Below, piece after piece: positions 10,659 through 21,712 of a stretch of DNA of 64,000 bases (positions are counted from its first letter, which is position 1; each line of letters begins with the position of its first letter). Where the stretch lies: NCBI GenBank assembly GCA_027946365.1, contig JAPEUQ010000004.1, forward strand, positions 2,852,001 to 2,916,000, written 5' to 3'. The stretch is from Kalmusia sp. IMI 367209 (taxonomy: Eukaryota > Ascomycota > Dothideomycetes > Pleosporales > Didymosphaeriaceae). The notes beneath the pieces were generated by a model. It was not told where the DNA came from and did no database searches. It saw nothing but the letters and a program-made list of their open reading frames with translations. The translations under genes and the position numbers were made by a program.

Positions 10659-11387
10659 GGTGAATCTGGCCGGTGTCGCGCAGCATGCCGTTTGGGCAGC
10701 GAGGAGGGAAAGTCGTGTGGGGAGCTCTGCGGAGCTCTTGCGCGTCAGGAAGAGAGCGCAAGACAGCGAGTGAGGTGAGGACCTGGGTGCGTGGTCGGCG
10801 GCAGGCTAGAAATGCACAGCCGCGCAAGGAATGTAAGAGAAATAGGCACGTGAAAGCGTGTGGTGTTGGTGGTGGGTGAGGACAGCACACAGCACGCTCG
10901 GAATGAGACCGTTGTGTCGGGTAGCGCGAACTGTGGCGCACTTGTGGCGCAAATGTGTGGCAGTGCGGCGCGCGCATGATGGTGACGTCTGAAGCTGCCC
11001 GGGTCGAGAACAGGGACACGTCCTGGCAATCCACATTGAGCCTGCCGCCAGCACACCGCCAAAGTCTGTGGATAAAACTGCTCGCCGGCCCTTGCCTTCT
11101 CGTCGTTCTTTTGTCCTGCTACGCTGACATTGCCTTCTGTTCGCCCACAGTCTCTCTCGCCAGCTATTCATAGCGGCGACGCGCCCGTTTCAGAAATTCT
11201 GAGGAGAAGAGCCGCCCGCCAACCACAGCTCGGCATCGCATTGAGACAGCCGCGCAACGAGGCGCTCCACAGACACTTGACCAAGTGCTTGTCTCTATAA
11301 GACCTGCTCGAAGACTTTGTTTGCTACTCATCACATTCAATTGCAAAACACGCCGTCGCGTTCCAGGAGAACGACAACACCGCAATC
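10659..11387. other. Divergent promoter region, DCP2 and DUF4112 genes
   Basis: About 730 bp of GC-rich sequence between two divergently transcribed genes. Long overlapping ORFs on both strands have Arg/Cys/His-rich, non-family translations and I do not call them. CT-rich tracts near 11090-11290 look like fungal promoter/5' UTR sequence. Confidence 0.45.
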
Positions 11388-12255
11388 ATGACGCAGGTCA
11401 TCGCAAAATACGCAGCGAAGAAGATGCTGTCGAGCGAGATGAACAAATACAAGAACAAGGCGCCCGCCGGTCAATATGTAAGCATTCTCTTGTAGCCTTG
11501 AGCTCGTCCAGCTCAAGATGATGCACTCCCGAAAAGCAAGCTAACCGCATTAGGATCCCTTCTATGAGATGATCGAGCATCCTAAGAAGCCAGGGAAGAT
11601 GAAGAAGGTCAAAAAACAAATCCCTTACTACATTCCGGAGCACGATGCCAACATCCTTGCCCGCTCTCGCAAAACAGCTTACAGGCTCGACTGCTGTCTC
11701 TTCAACTTCCTCGGTGTTCGCTTTGGCTGGTCATCTGTCATAGGCATCGTCCCAGCTGCTGGCGATGCCCTGGACAGTGCTATCGCCCTCAAACTTTTCA
11801 AAAACATGACGAAAGTTGAGGGTGGTCTACCTAAAAGTGTCTGGTTATGGATGGTCATCAATATCCTTCTCGACTTTCTCGTAGGTCTCGTTCCCTTCGT
11901 GGGCGACTTGGCCGATGCGAGTTTCCGGGCCAATTCTAGAAACGTACGACTTTTGGAGGAACATCTCGACAAGAAGTACAAACCTAAGCAGCTCGTTGAT
12001 GCCGACAGGAAGGCTGAGAAGGATGGGAAGAGGCGTCCACGTCCTGCTACTGTTTATGAGGACTTCTCAGATGAAGAAGCGGAGCGTCGTAATACCTTTG
12101 ATGATCGCCACGACGATGTCCGCCAACCGACCCGCGCATACTCAGGCCGTCGCGATAGGATTCCCGATGAAGAGATGGGATACTCTCGGCATGACACTCA
12201 GAGGTCGCACAACGACAGACCTAGCCGCAACAACACGCAAGGAAGCCGTCGTTGA
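11388..12255 (+). CDS. DUF4112 family membrane protein
   Basis: Uncharacterised conserved fungal protein with a DUF4112 domain; function unknown. Two exons, 11388..11477 and 11554..12255, give 263 aa; the intron has a GTAAGC donor, a GCTAAC branch site and a TAG acceptor. The N-terminus MTQVIAKYAAKKML is amphipathic. DUF4112 spans roughly residues 70-165: AYRLDCCLFNFLGVRFGWSS, then GIVPAAGDALDSAIAL, then WMVINILLDFLVGLVPFVGD and LADASFRANSRNVRLLE. The paired (I/V)VPxxGDxxD motifs flank hydrophobic segments. The C-terminal 85 residues are charged and low in complexity (DFSDEEAERRN, repeated RHD/RSHND), probably disordered and cytosolic. Neighbours give no functional clue. Confidence 0.9.
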
Positions 12256-12688
12256 TGACAGTCATCTCTACATTTGTCTCCTCTTTCCACATCGACTGTG
12301 CAATACTGTAATTGTTTCCTTGATTCCCCAGTACTAGTTATAAAATCTCGATTTGGACGTGGTTTTGGTTGACCAGGCGTCCACGCTTTTCATTGAAAGA
12401 AATTCAATGAACCGTTTACTCAAGTTCGATGTTATAATATTTAATGGACATTAGTTGCACATCCCGCCTCCCAGTAAATTCCAATATCCATTGTGAAATG
12501 CCTTTTTTTCTTAGTCCTTCGTTCGCAAAGATTGATCTGAGGCACTGATTGCCATCAACTATGATAAAGTTATGCACACCCACAACGTGGGCGCCTATTG
12601 GCGTTTTTCACCTCAACTAGGCGCGTAATCCCAGTACACGAAACAAATGGAGTAGAGTAGCACATCGATCAATATGGACGGGCATTAG
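12256..12688. other. Intergenic, AT-rich
   Basis: About 430 bp holding the 3' flank of the DUF4112 gene and sequence leading into the decayed fragment at 12689. No gene seen. Confidence 0.4.
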
Positions 12689-13336
12689 GATCGCTGTTCC
12701 TGAGGTGGTACTTTGGTGTGTCTGGGAACAGTCGTGGGCCACCAGGGAGTTAAGGAAGAAGGTAACTACATTCGCGCTGAAGAGTAGTGACGGTCTTGAA
12801 GAGGGGCAGAATGATATCCAATGTTCTGTCTGTGAAGAAAAGCTCGAAATCGATCAAGAATTGAAGGCGGCCGATACGCATGAACTCGACACCGTGGCCA
12901 CAGATCACCTAGATGGGCGCCCGCATCTGGTGGACAGTGTCTCACCCCCAGCTACTCCACCTGCCACTTACGAGCCATCAAGAAGATGCAGCTCTGTTCC
13001 CCATCCTTGCCACCTCCAGATCACTTTGACTCCATCTCTCTCCTCCGTTCTAGTCTCCTTCCAAAAATCTTTCCCTCCGCCATTTCCGACATATCCAAAG
13101 CCGACACGATAGCCAAAGTACTTGTGTGCCTGCAGGCCGGCTGGTTCATCGTGCAAATGATTGCCCGTGCGAATTCAAAAATCCCAATTATGACATTGGA
13201 GACACATGTTTTAGCACATGTACTTTATGCGTTCGCTATCTACGCGATGTCTAAAGGCAATGGGATAAGCGGGTTTATGAGAATTTACAGTGGACAGGTT
13301 TATTCCACACTTCCACATTGGTTGATCCTAGGGTAA
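12689..13336 (+). pseudogene. Decayed fragment of a fungal multi-pass membrane protein family
   Basis: Two pieces in different frames resemble consecutive parts of a large ascomycete family of integral membrane proteins of unknown function. Piece 1 (about 12689-12770) reads IRIAVPEVVLWCVWEQSWAT then RELRKKV, like the family's APExxL..A..Q...AR.L.K segment. Piece 2 (about 13085-13300) reads ISDISKADTIAKVLVCLQA, GWFIVQMIARA and TLETHVLAHVLYAFAIYAM, matching the family's I.D.SKAD...K.L...Q..WF..Q.I.R......TLEl.tlah....l.iY core. The N-terminal transmembrane segments, the conserved histidine/phenylalanine stretch between the pieces and the C-terminal domain are missing, and a stop follows 36 residues after the core. 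I read it as a relic. A short spliced gene cannot be excluded. Confidence 0.5.
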
Positions 13337-13411
13337 AGCTAATCGGATATCAAATATAATATATAGACATGAAATGAAAATCTAGCTAGTGTCGCACGTT
13401 GAAGTATCACA

Positions 13412-14587
13412 TCATCCCGTCGCCTGACTCTTGCTCTCTATTTTTCCCCCACTGCCGGTCTTTGTCTCTCTTACGTTCCGCCTTTGCTTCTCCCTCTCTT
13501 CAATTCCAATATTGATGTTAAAGTGCTTACTTCGAATCTCCTCATACAATTTACCCGCTGTCACACCCTTCACGCTCTCCGCCCACTTCCCTGTGATCCC
13601 CGTCTCTAGCGCATCAGAGTCCACAACGACCGGCTCATGCGCCCTCAACACAAACACGATACTATGCCTATACCTCTTCTCTTCCTCTGCTTCTTCAGTA
13701 TTTTTCTGCGCTTCCCGCTGCGGCTTCCCATACGACACAACCCGATGCCCACCGGCCGGATACCTCCCATTCGAAAACTTCTCCAACTGCCTCCCCACCA
13801 GCACAGACGCCTGCCTGCCCTCATATCGCCTTTCGACATCAAACCATCCCCTTCCATCCCAGACCTCTAAACCAGCCACATCCCCTACCACCGCGCTCAA
13901 AAGTCCCAAATCCGCATGCGCCTCAGCCACAACTTTAGCGTCCCACCCCTCGTACCGAAAAATCCTCAGCATGCTCGCCGTCTTGTCGCTTTCTTCCTGC
14001 CCCATGCGTCCACACGTTCCCACGAAACGCCGCAGGCCCTCGTCCTCGCCATCCGGAAGGCCCAAGGTCGTGCTGATGCGTCCGAGGGTGGAGGACAGGT
14101 GTGCGCCCATCAGGTCCCAGTATCGCTTCGCTGGCGCCTTGAGGACATCGGGCGTGTAGCTCAGCGTGCGTAGCGTGATGAATTCTTTTTCACCGGGGAT
14201 TTTCGACCAGCCCTCCTCACTACCGAGGCGGTGCTTCCATCGAATTTTGTCATCGTCGGGGGAGTCGAAGAAAGCCTGTGCTGCGCGGAAAAGGTCTTCG
14301 TAGGCGGATTGGAGGGGGTGTGGGCCTGGTGAAGAAGAGTTGAGATCGGGAGATGTGGAGTCTTGTTTGGGCTCGGGGAGGGTGATGGTTGTCCATCCTA
14401 AACGTGAGAGGGCATGCTGGTGTTCTGGGAGGACAAGTGGAAGGGGCGATGGAGCGAGTGGTGATCGCAGATCTTGTGGGATAGACAATTGGTCTTTTGA
14501 TTTGGAGTCTCGCTTTGTCCGGAGTTTGTAGATTAATTTGGAAAGGGAAGATCGGTTGGGTGACTTTGTTGTTGTGGACACCGCCAT
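13412..14587 (-). CDS. 2-oxoglutarate/Fe(II)-dependent dioxygenase, isopenicillin-N-synthase-like
   Basis: Predicted non-haem iron oxygenase of the 2OG-Fe(II) superfamily; substrate unknown. Single exon. I take the ATG at 14587 (MAVSTTTKSPNR, 391 aa); the frame stays open upstream to 14800 but that extension has no conserved features. The N-terminal half has the DIOX_N-like LFRAAQAFFDSPDDDKIRW. The jelly-roll core has the metal motif HxD in EAHADLGLLSAVVGD, a distal His in YPAGGHRVVSYG, and the 2OG-binding RxS in YRHSIVFVLRAHEP. These are the expected H-D...H...R-x-S ligands in order. An acidic EEAEEEK insertion sits before the RxS strand. It is a member of the fungal clade with a weak N-terminal domain. 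Its 5' end faces the IBA57 gene 3' end. Confidence 0.85.
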   Translation of the reverse strand: MAVSTTTKSPNRSSLSKLIYKLRTKRDSKSKDQLSIPQDLRSPLAPSPLPLVLPEHQHALSRLGWTTITLPEPKQDSTSPDLNSSSPGPHPLQSAYEDLFRAAQAFFDSPDDDKIRWKHRLGSEEGWSKIPGEKEFITLRTLSYTPDVLKAPAKRYWDLMGAHLSSTLGRISTTLGLPDGEDEGLRRFVGTCGRMGQEESDKTASMLRIFRYEGWDAKVVAEAHADLGLLSAVVGDVAGLEVWDGRGWFDVERRYEGRQASVLVGRQLEKFSNGRYPAGGHRVVSYGKPQREAQKNTEEAEEEKRYRHSIVFVLRAHEPVVVDSDALETGITGKWAESVKGVTAGKLYEEIRSKHFNINIGIEEREKQRRNVRETKTGSGGKIESKSQATG

Positions 14588-14822
14588 ATCGGGTGCTATA
14601 ATGTGACTAAAAGAGATCCTTCTACAGCGCGTCGGATGTGGTATGTCCGCTTCCCAGAGCGCGTTATGTGTATCTGTACATATGAGAGCAATATGTTGTC
14701 GAAGCGCTGAGATGCTATCGATTAAAGTACAATGTTCAATGACGTCACGTGCACTCAGCCACATTGCACAGCCTACGGCACCATTGCGAACACGAGGCAC
14801 ACTTGGACAATAGTCGCTGTCC

Positions 14823-16172
14823 TTATATCCTCGTGCGATTCTTATCCCACATGTCCCTTACCCTAGTCTGAAAAGCATCTCTCACGAAAGGTCTGACTTT
14901 CACCACTTCTCCACTCTTCTCGTTCTGTACACCGAACTGCATGCCAGGCTTCCAGGTACCACCCTCCGCACTGACTTTCATGCTAGTCATCATTTCTAAC
15001 CTGCACAACGCAAGTCCTACATTGCCCAATGTTGTTATGAGCTTGCCGGCAGCTCTTCCCTTTTTGACGCTCCCTTCTTCATCTAGTTGTTTAATATCCG
15101 CGCCGCCTTCTGTGACGTCCCAAGAGAGGATGCGAGGATTGAACGTAGGAATTTGAGAGGCAGTATCTTGGGATGAATCGGAACGATGAAGTTCGACCGG
15201 TAATATCCGCTTGCGCACCACACCCGTGTGTTTGGTGCGGATCGTGAGCTCTTGACCGACATAGCATCCCTTCTTGAAGTCAATGCCTTGGCTAAGATCT
15301 ATGTTGTACTCCATGGGTAATGCGCTCTCTCTTGGGATCTCGGTGGGTCCCTCTGGGATGCCGTAAAGATAGCGGAAGAGATGGTACTCGGACAAAGACT
15401 CTTCTAGAGGTTTAGCCTGACCCTTGAGAAACTCAGAGTCCTTAGGGCTTTGAGCAGAACTCAGTAGAAAACGCTGAAGCGTCATGCTAGAGCTCAAGAG
15501 CCTTGGGTCGGCGAGCGATGCGCCTCCTTCGGCCAGATCGCCGAGCTTCTCGCGCTCACCCCAGACAGCCCACACACTCATCTCCTCTTCTACCATACTT
15601 ATGTTGATTTTGCTCCTGAGTTTGTGCCTCCGCAGATGCTTCACCAAAGCCTCTATCTCTCCAGCATCCACCTCAATGTAGCAGGCCCAACTGCCATTCC
15701 TGGCTGTCAGGGCAGGGTATGTCCAGATAAACACGTCCCACAGCACTCTACCCCGTGCGTCGAGGAAAGCCGAGTAGAAAGGTGTTTGGCTATCCGGGTC
15801 CACGTTGTTCGTTACGAGTCCCTGCAAAAACTTTGCGGCATCAGGGCCAGAGAGGGCTACGAGGCGCCGATGGGAGAGCTGGGCGTACCCAGGTTTAGGC
15901 GGATGCGGTTCGTGGTAAGGAGGCGGAGTAGAGCTATATCTTCGTAGTTTGGTTTCTATGCTTTTGACGTTCGTAGATGTTCTGGTGTACTGGTGAAGGG
16001 CCCCGTCGCGGACATTGGGAGTGCGGCGCGCTCGTGTTGCGCTCCTGGCGGCAGAGGAAATATAGCGAGGCGAATTGGTTCCAATGTTACGCAACGCGAA
16101 TAGATTGCCTAGGCAAGCTTCACAGATGATCAACGGCTTTCGCGACCTGCTGCGGCAAATGAGCGAGGCCAT
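14823..16172 (-). CDS. IBA57: Mitochondrial Fe-S cluster assembly factor IBA57/CAF17
   Basis: Folate-binding, GcvT-like protein that acts with ISA1/ISA2 in maturation of mitochondrial [4Fe-4S] proteins (aconitase, lipoate synthase and others). Single exon, 449 aa, in the usual fungal range of about 400-500. The N-terminus (MASLICRSRSRKP, Arg/Ser-rich, acid-poor through about residue 80) is a matrix targeting presequence. The GcvT-like core starts at YAQLSHRRLVALSGPDAAKF, with LQGLVTNNVD and FYSAFLDARGRVLWDVFI. The diagnostic IBA57/YgfZ signature KGCYVGQE lies near residue 300 with the conserved cysteine intact, followed by LTIRTKHTGVVRKR. The C-terminal barrel ends with RPFVRDAFQ. Single-copy orthologue expected. 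Confidence 0.96.
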   Translation of the reverse strand: MASLICRSRSRKPLIICEACLGNLFALRNIGTNSPRYISSAARSATRARRTPNVRDGALHQYTRTSTNVKSIETKLRRYSSTPPPYHEPHPPKPGYAQLSHRRLVALSGPDAAKFLQGLVTNNVDPDSQTPFYSAFLDARGRVLWDVFIWTYPALTARNGSWACYIEVDAGEIEALVKHLRRHKLRSKINISMVEEEMSVWAVWGEREKLGDLAEGGASLADPRLLSSSMTLQRFLLSSAQSPKDSEFLKGQAKPLEESLSEYHLFRYLYGIPEGPTEIPRESALPMEYNIDLSQGIDFKKGCYVGQELTIRTKHTGVVRKRILPVELHRSDSSQDTASQIPTFNPRILSWDVTEGGADIKQLDEEGSVKKGRAAGKLITTLGNVGLALCRLEMMTSMKVSAEGGTWKPGMQFGVQNEKSGEVVKVRPFVRDAFQTRVRDMWDKNRTRI

Positions 16173-16649
16173 GGCGGAAGTGTCAAGAGTGACGCCGAGG
16201 CTCTGACGAAAAGTTAGGGCAGGTAGGCGGCGTTTAGGCGCTTAGCGACGGAGTTAGTGCAACCCTGTGCTACGGTCAATGATTGACTTGACGCGCGAAA
16301 CAGTAAAACTACCTTTAGCGAAAAGGTTCCGGGCCCTAGAGGTCTTTGTAGATCCCCGAGGCACATTACGGAGGCATTGCGCCTTGTTGTTTGCGCTCAC
16401 CAGATGCCAGGAGTCAATGTACCACTTACTAATGGACAGCCACTTCTAAAACTTGGTCGCTATGCAAATACAAGATGGAGTGTCAAAATATCCAAATAGG
16501 TAGCTCTAGAACGTGGTTCATATTTTGGAAGACATATCCATCTCAATGGTACTTCTCCGTAAATAAAACTATGTCTGTAACAAAACCCTCTCATAGTTGG
16601 TAACGTATAAACGTACTCACCACAAATACTGCCACGGCCAAGCTTCCAC
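16173..16649. other. Intergenic between IBA57 promoter and the 366-aa gene's 3' end
   Basis: About 480 bp; promoter side of IBA57 and 3' flank of the next gene. Nothing else recognised. Confidence 0.45.
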
Positions 16650-17975
16650 CTACTTCAAGCCACCATTCTTGAGCAAGCCCATCATAAACTTCACCATATC
16701 CTCATCGTTAAGTTCTTCAACAGGTGCGCTGAATTTTCCATGCTCATTGAGGCGATCTCTCGCAGCTTGATTGGAACACCATTGCTTGATCGTGACACCG
16801 CTGGGCGGATCAAGGGCTTCATTGATCTCGGCCGCCTTGTCTTCCTTCACTATGCTGGCCTTAGCTGCCTCTAAGGCTGCCTGCTCTGCTGCAGTCTGAT
16901 TCAGGCCAGCGACACCATCTCCAGTGGCGAAGACATTACTGATGTTTGCACCTTTGTTGGACGTGGCGCCTTTTGCCTTTGCAGCCTCGTTATCGAGATA
17001 CATCCTCATAGTGGAGATTATAACTGCGTTATTAGGGACGTTAAGGCCTTGAGACGGTGAGCATTTGACGTAGCCTAGCTAGACATTGCTTACGCTCATT
17101 CTTGCCCAGACACGTCATCATCTTCTGGTCCAGCGTCTTACTGCTCAATTTGAGCGGTTTGCCATTTTCATATCCGAACACCGCCATCTTGGCTTGATCG
17201 ATCCGCTCATACATGAAGAGACAAGCGTTCCAGTTTGTTTTCATCCAGCGACGGTGCTTCCTCGAAAGCGTACAACCGAGCTGCATGGCGAGGAGACCGA
17301 GGAGGAAGATGTAGTACCGCGGTGAATCGATCATCTCGCCCTTCGCGCGTACCGCCTTGATATCGATAATCTTGTAGTCTTCCAGCATGCCGTAGTACTT
17401 CTTGAAGACTTTCTCGAGTTCGCGGTTCTCTTGGAGATGTTTAATGACAAATGCGGGATCATTGGGATTGAGTAGCGAGTCGCGCATTTGAGGGTCTAGG
17501 CTGTCAGTAGGCACTTGGGCTTGATAACACATGTAGTACTCACTTGGATTGTACTTGCAAATGCCCATGTCTGTATTTTTCAAGTCATTTCCAGAAGCCC
17601 AGGCGTAAGAATATAACAGGGTAGCGCACCTGCCCCAAGATGGGCCACGATATCGTAGTCATGATCGCTCTCGAAGAATTTCCAACCCCAAGCACCTATC
17701 ATGAACCCAGGGCGATCTTCGAAAGACACGCTGGCTATTGAAGTTAGTATGTTTAGCAACTACATGGCTCGTATGCACTTACACCCCATGTTGCTGGTGA
17801 CAACCTGCTTGGTGATCCGATCACAATACCAACGATGCCGCAGGCGAAGCAGCAGCTTTAGGCAGTAAGTTCCGGAAACGTATATAGAGAGCAACACAAG
17901 GCTGAGGCTGGAGTACGTTAAGATTATATAGAGCACCGTGAACGACAATGCGAGGTGGAGGGGAAAGGGCGTCAT
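16650..17975 (-). CDS. Hypothetical membrane-anchored protein, 366 aa
   Basis: I do not recognise a characterised family. Five exons, 17975..17783, 17734..17630, 17570..17544, 17495..17094 and 17023..16650, have consistent phases and canonical splice sites; exon 3 is only 27 nt. Residues 5-40 are strongly hydrophobic (signal anchor or two short membrane helices) followed by basic residues RLRHRWY. Next comes FMIGAWGWKFFESDHDYDIV, reminiscent of the GxWGxxxFDxDxxxD opening of the DUF4259-like group found in several fungal hypothetical proteins (tentative). The middle is alpha-helical and charged, with NWNACLFMYERIDQAK and MMTCLGKNE. The C-terminal 100 residues are Ala/Glu-rich and end KFMMGLLKNGGLK. 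In the second exon window the acceptor TAG at 17496-17498 was chosen because the nearer CAG would give a stop. Confidence 0.75.
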
Positions 17976-18379
17976 GTTGGACGCATGTGTAAACGATTAG
18001 TGAGGTCGTTGACGCGTCTATAGAGAGAGGAAGGCACGCGTGATATGCGCGCGTTCATGTGGGTGGATTCATAGTGCGCGGAAAGCACGGCGGACACCGC
18101 CTGTCAGCTCGTTGTCTTCCGGAAGGGCCGTTCTTGTTTAGTAGTGACATTAGTAACAATATGCACTGAATAGTGAGGGTGGAGTTAAGAGATCGAATGA
18201 GATTTGATAACGCCACAAATGCCTCCTGATTAGGATATAACAACATACCACGGGCACCTACATAGTACAGACACTCATGTCAAATGCATATATCCTAACG
18301 CCGTTACTGGCCGACTCAGCCAATCCAAACACAACCGTATCCTCAGTAATGCACACAAAGCTCTTTTCCCACTTGATTC
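17976..18379. other. Intergenic, 366-aa gene promoter and PTM1 3' flank
   Basis: About 400 bp. No gene seen. Confidence 0.45.
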
Positions 18380-20184
18380 TTAATCGTTCTTTCTAGTCGT
18401 GGACGTCAACCTTTCTCTCTCATCATCTCCGCTTCCGGGCTCCATATCCTCGTCGTCACTCCACTTGTCGTCCTCCCCAACCGCAAAGATTGTGTCTCCG
18501 TCTAGGCTTTCCCTAGGCGGCACTACAGGTTTCTGCGGCTTGGGTGCGGGTAACGGTGAGACATCGCGATTAAAAGGAGGAGGACTACGATGCCTGGGTG
18601 CTGGGTCGTACGCGGCTGGCCCATTGCCCTCTTCTTCGTCAAGTGAATCGCGTAGTGAAGCAATCTCAAAACCTTCGTCATCTTGTGCAATCTACGAAAA
18701 TATCAGTCAATGTCATGTGTTAAAGTCAAAGGATGACTTACCTCGTCACTCATAGCGAATCTCCTGTTGTTCGCAGTGGGTCTCCACATGTATGCCACGA
18801 AGCAAACGTCGGCGAAATACACCAGGTTGAGCCAGCCATCTAGGACAAACCACCTAGTCTGCCAATGCGACGGCGCAAAGTCTGGGTTCGAGACACCAGC
18901 GAAGGTGAAGCTGTTGATGAAGAAAAAGCCGAATATGACGACGATGCTGGTCAAGATACACCACCACAGCTTCTTGTACATGTCGGCCTTGACATGCTGT
19001 TTGCGTTCCATGAGGTCCTTCATTGTGAGGTTCAAAGAGTTGAGGGTCCAGATGTAGAAGGCTGTAAGAGTCGCGGAGAGCGGGAGAATGACTAGGAGAA
19101 CAAGTGGGCCTGCATCATCCGGTCGAATGGTGAGAGAGGCAACAGCATAGACAACACCGAAGACAAAGTGCGCCACGGCTAGCCATCGAACAACAATCAT
19201 CGTCTTACCTAAGGTGTGCTTGACGACTCCGTATCCCATGCACACAATCAGGAGCAAGAAGAACGAGAAGGAGTTTCGAAAGGCGTTCAGGACTGCGACG
19301 ACAATCATCAGGACTTTGGCGCCCAGGTTGTTACCATGACGATTTTGGTAATCGTAGAAGCCCCACGTCATCAACATTTCCAGGACCAGGAATACCAAGA
19401 TCGCTGTGATGTAGTTCTGTACCGCGAGGATATCGTGCCGGTGCTGAAAGTATAGGAAACCCCAGAATATGCTAATGACGAAGTATGCGATTGTGATACC
19501 GCCATAAAAGGGTAGTTTTGGGATCTGGGCGGCCGGTAGCTCTCCGTAAGCGTTGCGGAAGGTTACAATAGCCTCGTATTGAACGCCCTCTGTGTATGGG
19601 TAGGTGGCCACGCAGTAATAACCGGTCTTGAGTGGTGGATTCTTGTCCGCGCCCTCCTTGACAGGGTATTTGATAGGTTTCTTCTCGTTGAGATTGATTC
19701 CGGCGGTGCGAATGTAGTTCTTCGAGTCCGCTTCATAGTCGTCGGCGAGTATCCATTCCCCTATATGCGTCGCGTTGCAGAGGTTCGCGTTGATGGTCTC
19801 GTCGTTGCAAATGTACTCGAGCTATGCCATGGTCAGTTTGTCCGAGAAGAGGGCGCGATGCGACGAACCTTCTCGCCAGATGGCTTTCCAAGCAATGATG
19901 AGTCCTTCCACTCCCATATGATGACGCTGACTGTAGGATCCTTGAGATCCTTGTTTTTATCGCTGTCGATGAAGTTCACGAGGATGAAGGGATCGATCGG
20001 GCCGCCCCAGGACTTCTTGCTGTACATGCCCGAGCATTTCTGCTGATCATCTTGCGTCTACGAACTGTCAGCTAAGCATGTGCGAGCGGTGTAAAAGACA
20101 ACGCACCAGAACTACATCTATGGCAGCCACTGCTGTGACTGTCGACAGCAGCAGCAGCCCGGCGGTCCGCGACCATAGCTTCAT
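18380..20184 (-). CDS. PTM1: PTM1-type lung seven-transmembrane (Lung_7-TM_R) family protein
   Basis: Conserved seven-helix membrane protein of the yeast Ptm1/human GPR107-108 family, found in Golgi/endosomal membranes; molecular role unclear. Four exons, 20184..20107, 20057..19869, 19821..18742 and 18691..18380, give 552 aa, close to yeast Ptm1. A clear signal peptide (MKLWSRTAGLLLLSTVTAVA) precedes a lumenal domain with paired cysteines (EYICNDETINANLC, YYCVATYPYTEG). The 7TM block starts at LPFYGGITIAYFVISIFWGF and includes LVLEMLMTWGFYDYQNRHG and RNSFSFFLLLIVCMGYGVVK, family hallmarks. It ends WFVLDGWLNLVYFADVCFVA, YMWRPTANNRRFAMSDE. The cytosolic tail is acidic and proline-rich (DDEDMEPGSGDDERE). 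The stop TAA is at 18380-18382. Confidence 0.93.
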
Positions 20185-20504
20185 GGTGCCTCGGAGCCTT
20201 GAGGCCAGCTGGCGGAAAGGGCGGAACCACGGCGGAGCTTCTTTCGGGACGAGCGGTGCAGCTTTGCGAGGCGACGAGACGCTATGTGGGAGACGGCATA
20301 GGACAGTGTGCGATTGTCGTGGTTGTGGAAATCAATCAGATCGCGCTGGGCAGCTTGACGCGGCCTGGTAGCCCTAGATCCACCCAACTTTGGCGTCGGG
20401 TGGCTCGCACTTGGCCGGTGTGGCGCAGCCCTAAATTTTGCGCACAGGCATCAGGCTCATCACCATCCTGCGTGTCTCGCCGCCCTACCAGCAGCACCAC
20501 AATC
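20185..20504. other. Short divergent promoter, PTM1 and CTU2
   Basis: A 320-bp bidirectional promoter region. Overlapping ORFs on both strands are GC-driven and unsupported. Confidence 0.45.
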
Positions 20505-21712
20505 ATGCCAGGCAAGATTTCAGATAGTGCAGATCAGCCTTGCAGGCGATGCAAGGATCACACCGCCCTACTCGTTGTGCGCAAAGACCCTCTCTGTCGG
20601 TGAGTTCGCCATCCAGGGTAGTACAAGTCCTATCTTGCTGACTACAGCATAGCGACTGCTTCATTAGATATGTCCATACCAAGGTCATCAAGCGTATGGA
20701 ATTATTTCGCGTCCGGAACGCTGCGCCAGATCATCAGCGGAAGCTTTTGCTGGCTCTTTCATTTGGAGTCTCTTCCGTGACACTGCTCCATATATTAGAC
20801 CACTATCTCAAAACGCAAACAAGCAAGACTGGCCGAACCGGATTTGCTCTGAGCGTGGTCATTATTGAGACTACAAGTTATAATGACCCTTTATCAAGTC
20901 ATCATCTAGCCGCGAGTGCACAAGAAGCATATCCTGGATACGATTTTGCGTCGTTGCCACTTCATGATGTTTTCCGTTTAGTGCCAGCCAATGATAGGCT
21001 GGCCGGCTTAGTTCCTGTTCCAACCGCAGAGGATCAATCATCTCCTGAGGAGAAACTCGCACGTTTGCTCGATTCGCTTACCTCTGCTACAGCACGTGCA
21101 GACGTTGTCTCTACGCTAAGTACCAGGCTTGTCGTCGAATATGCCAAGTCAACCGGCTGCGAAGGGATTCTCTGGGGCGACAGCACGACCAAACTCGCGG
21201 AAAAGACCTTGGCCGAGACAGCTAAAGGACGAGGATTTTCACTTCCTTGGCATGTGGCAGATGGAGAATCACCCTTCGGTGTCACATTCAATTATCCCCT
21301 CCGAGACCTCTTGAAGAAAGAATTGGCCTCTTACGTGGACATAGTCGGGGGTTCTCTCCCATCATTGGTGCGCGAATCCGCCCCTACCCAAGCCTCCATG
21401 AGTTCAAAGAATACGACCATCGACGACCTCATGAAACAGTACTTTGAGTCTGTCGAGGAGAATTTTCCCAGTATCGTTTCAAATGTTGTCAGAACTACCG
21501 GCAAGCTGGAAGCAACGCCTTCATCTGCCGGGACGCCGAGGTGTGACCTCTGCAGTATGCCCGTAAGTGACCAACGCTTCGGAATTAATGGGTGGGGAGG
21601 CGACCAGCATAGCAGTGACAATGTTCCCGGAACTAACGGAGGGACCAAGCTGTGCTATGGCTGTACGAGGTCTATTCCACCTACTACGACCTCGACAAGC
21701 GGAAGTACGTAA
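20505..21712 (+). CDS. CTU2: Cytoplasmic tRNA 2-thiolation protein 2 (Ncs2/Ctu2)
   Basis: Partner of Ncs6/Ctu1 in the Urm1-dependent 2-thiolation of wobble U34 in tRNA Lys/Glu/Gln. Two exons, 20505..20599 and 20653..21712, give 384 aa, somewhat shorter than yeast Ncs2. The N-terminal zinc-binding pair is CRRCKDHTALLVVRKDPLCR then DCFIRYVHTKVIKRME, with the second CxxC made across the intron. The PP-loop site is degenerate (LALSFGVSSVTLLHIL instead of SGGxDS), as expected for Ncs2, the non-catalytic paralogue. CEGILWGDSTTKLAEKTLAE and FNYPLRDLLKKELASYV are conserved core segments. The C-terminal cysteine pairs are CDLC and LCYGC. The acceptor at 20652 was chosen because it gives CRDCF. Confidence 0.95.
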
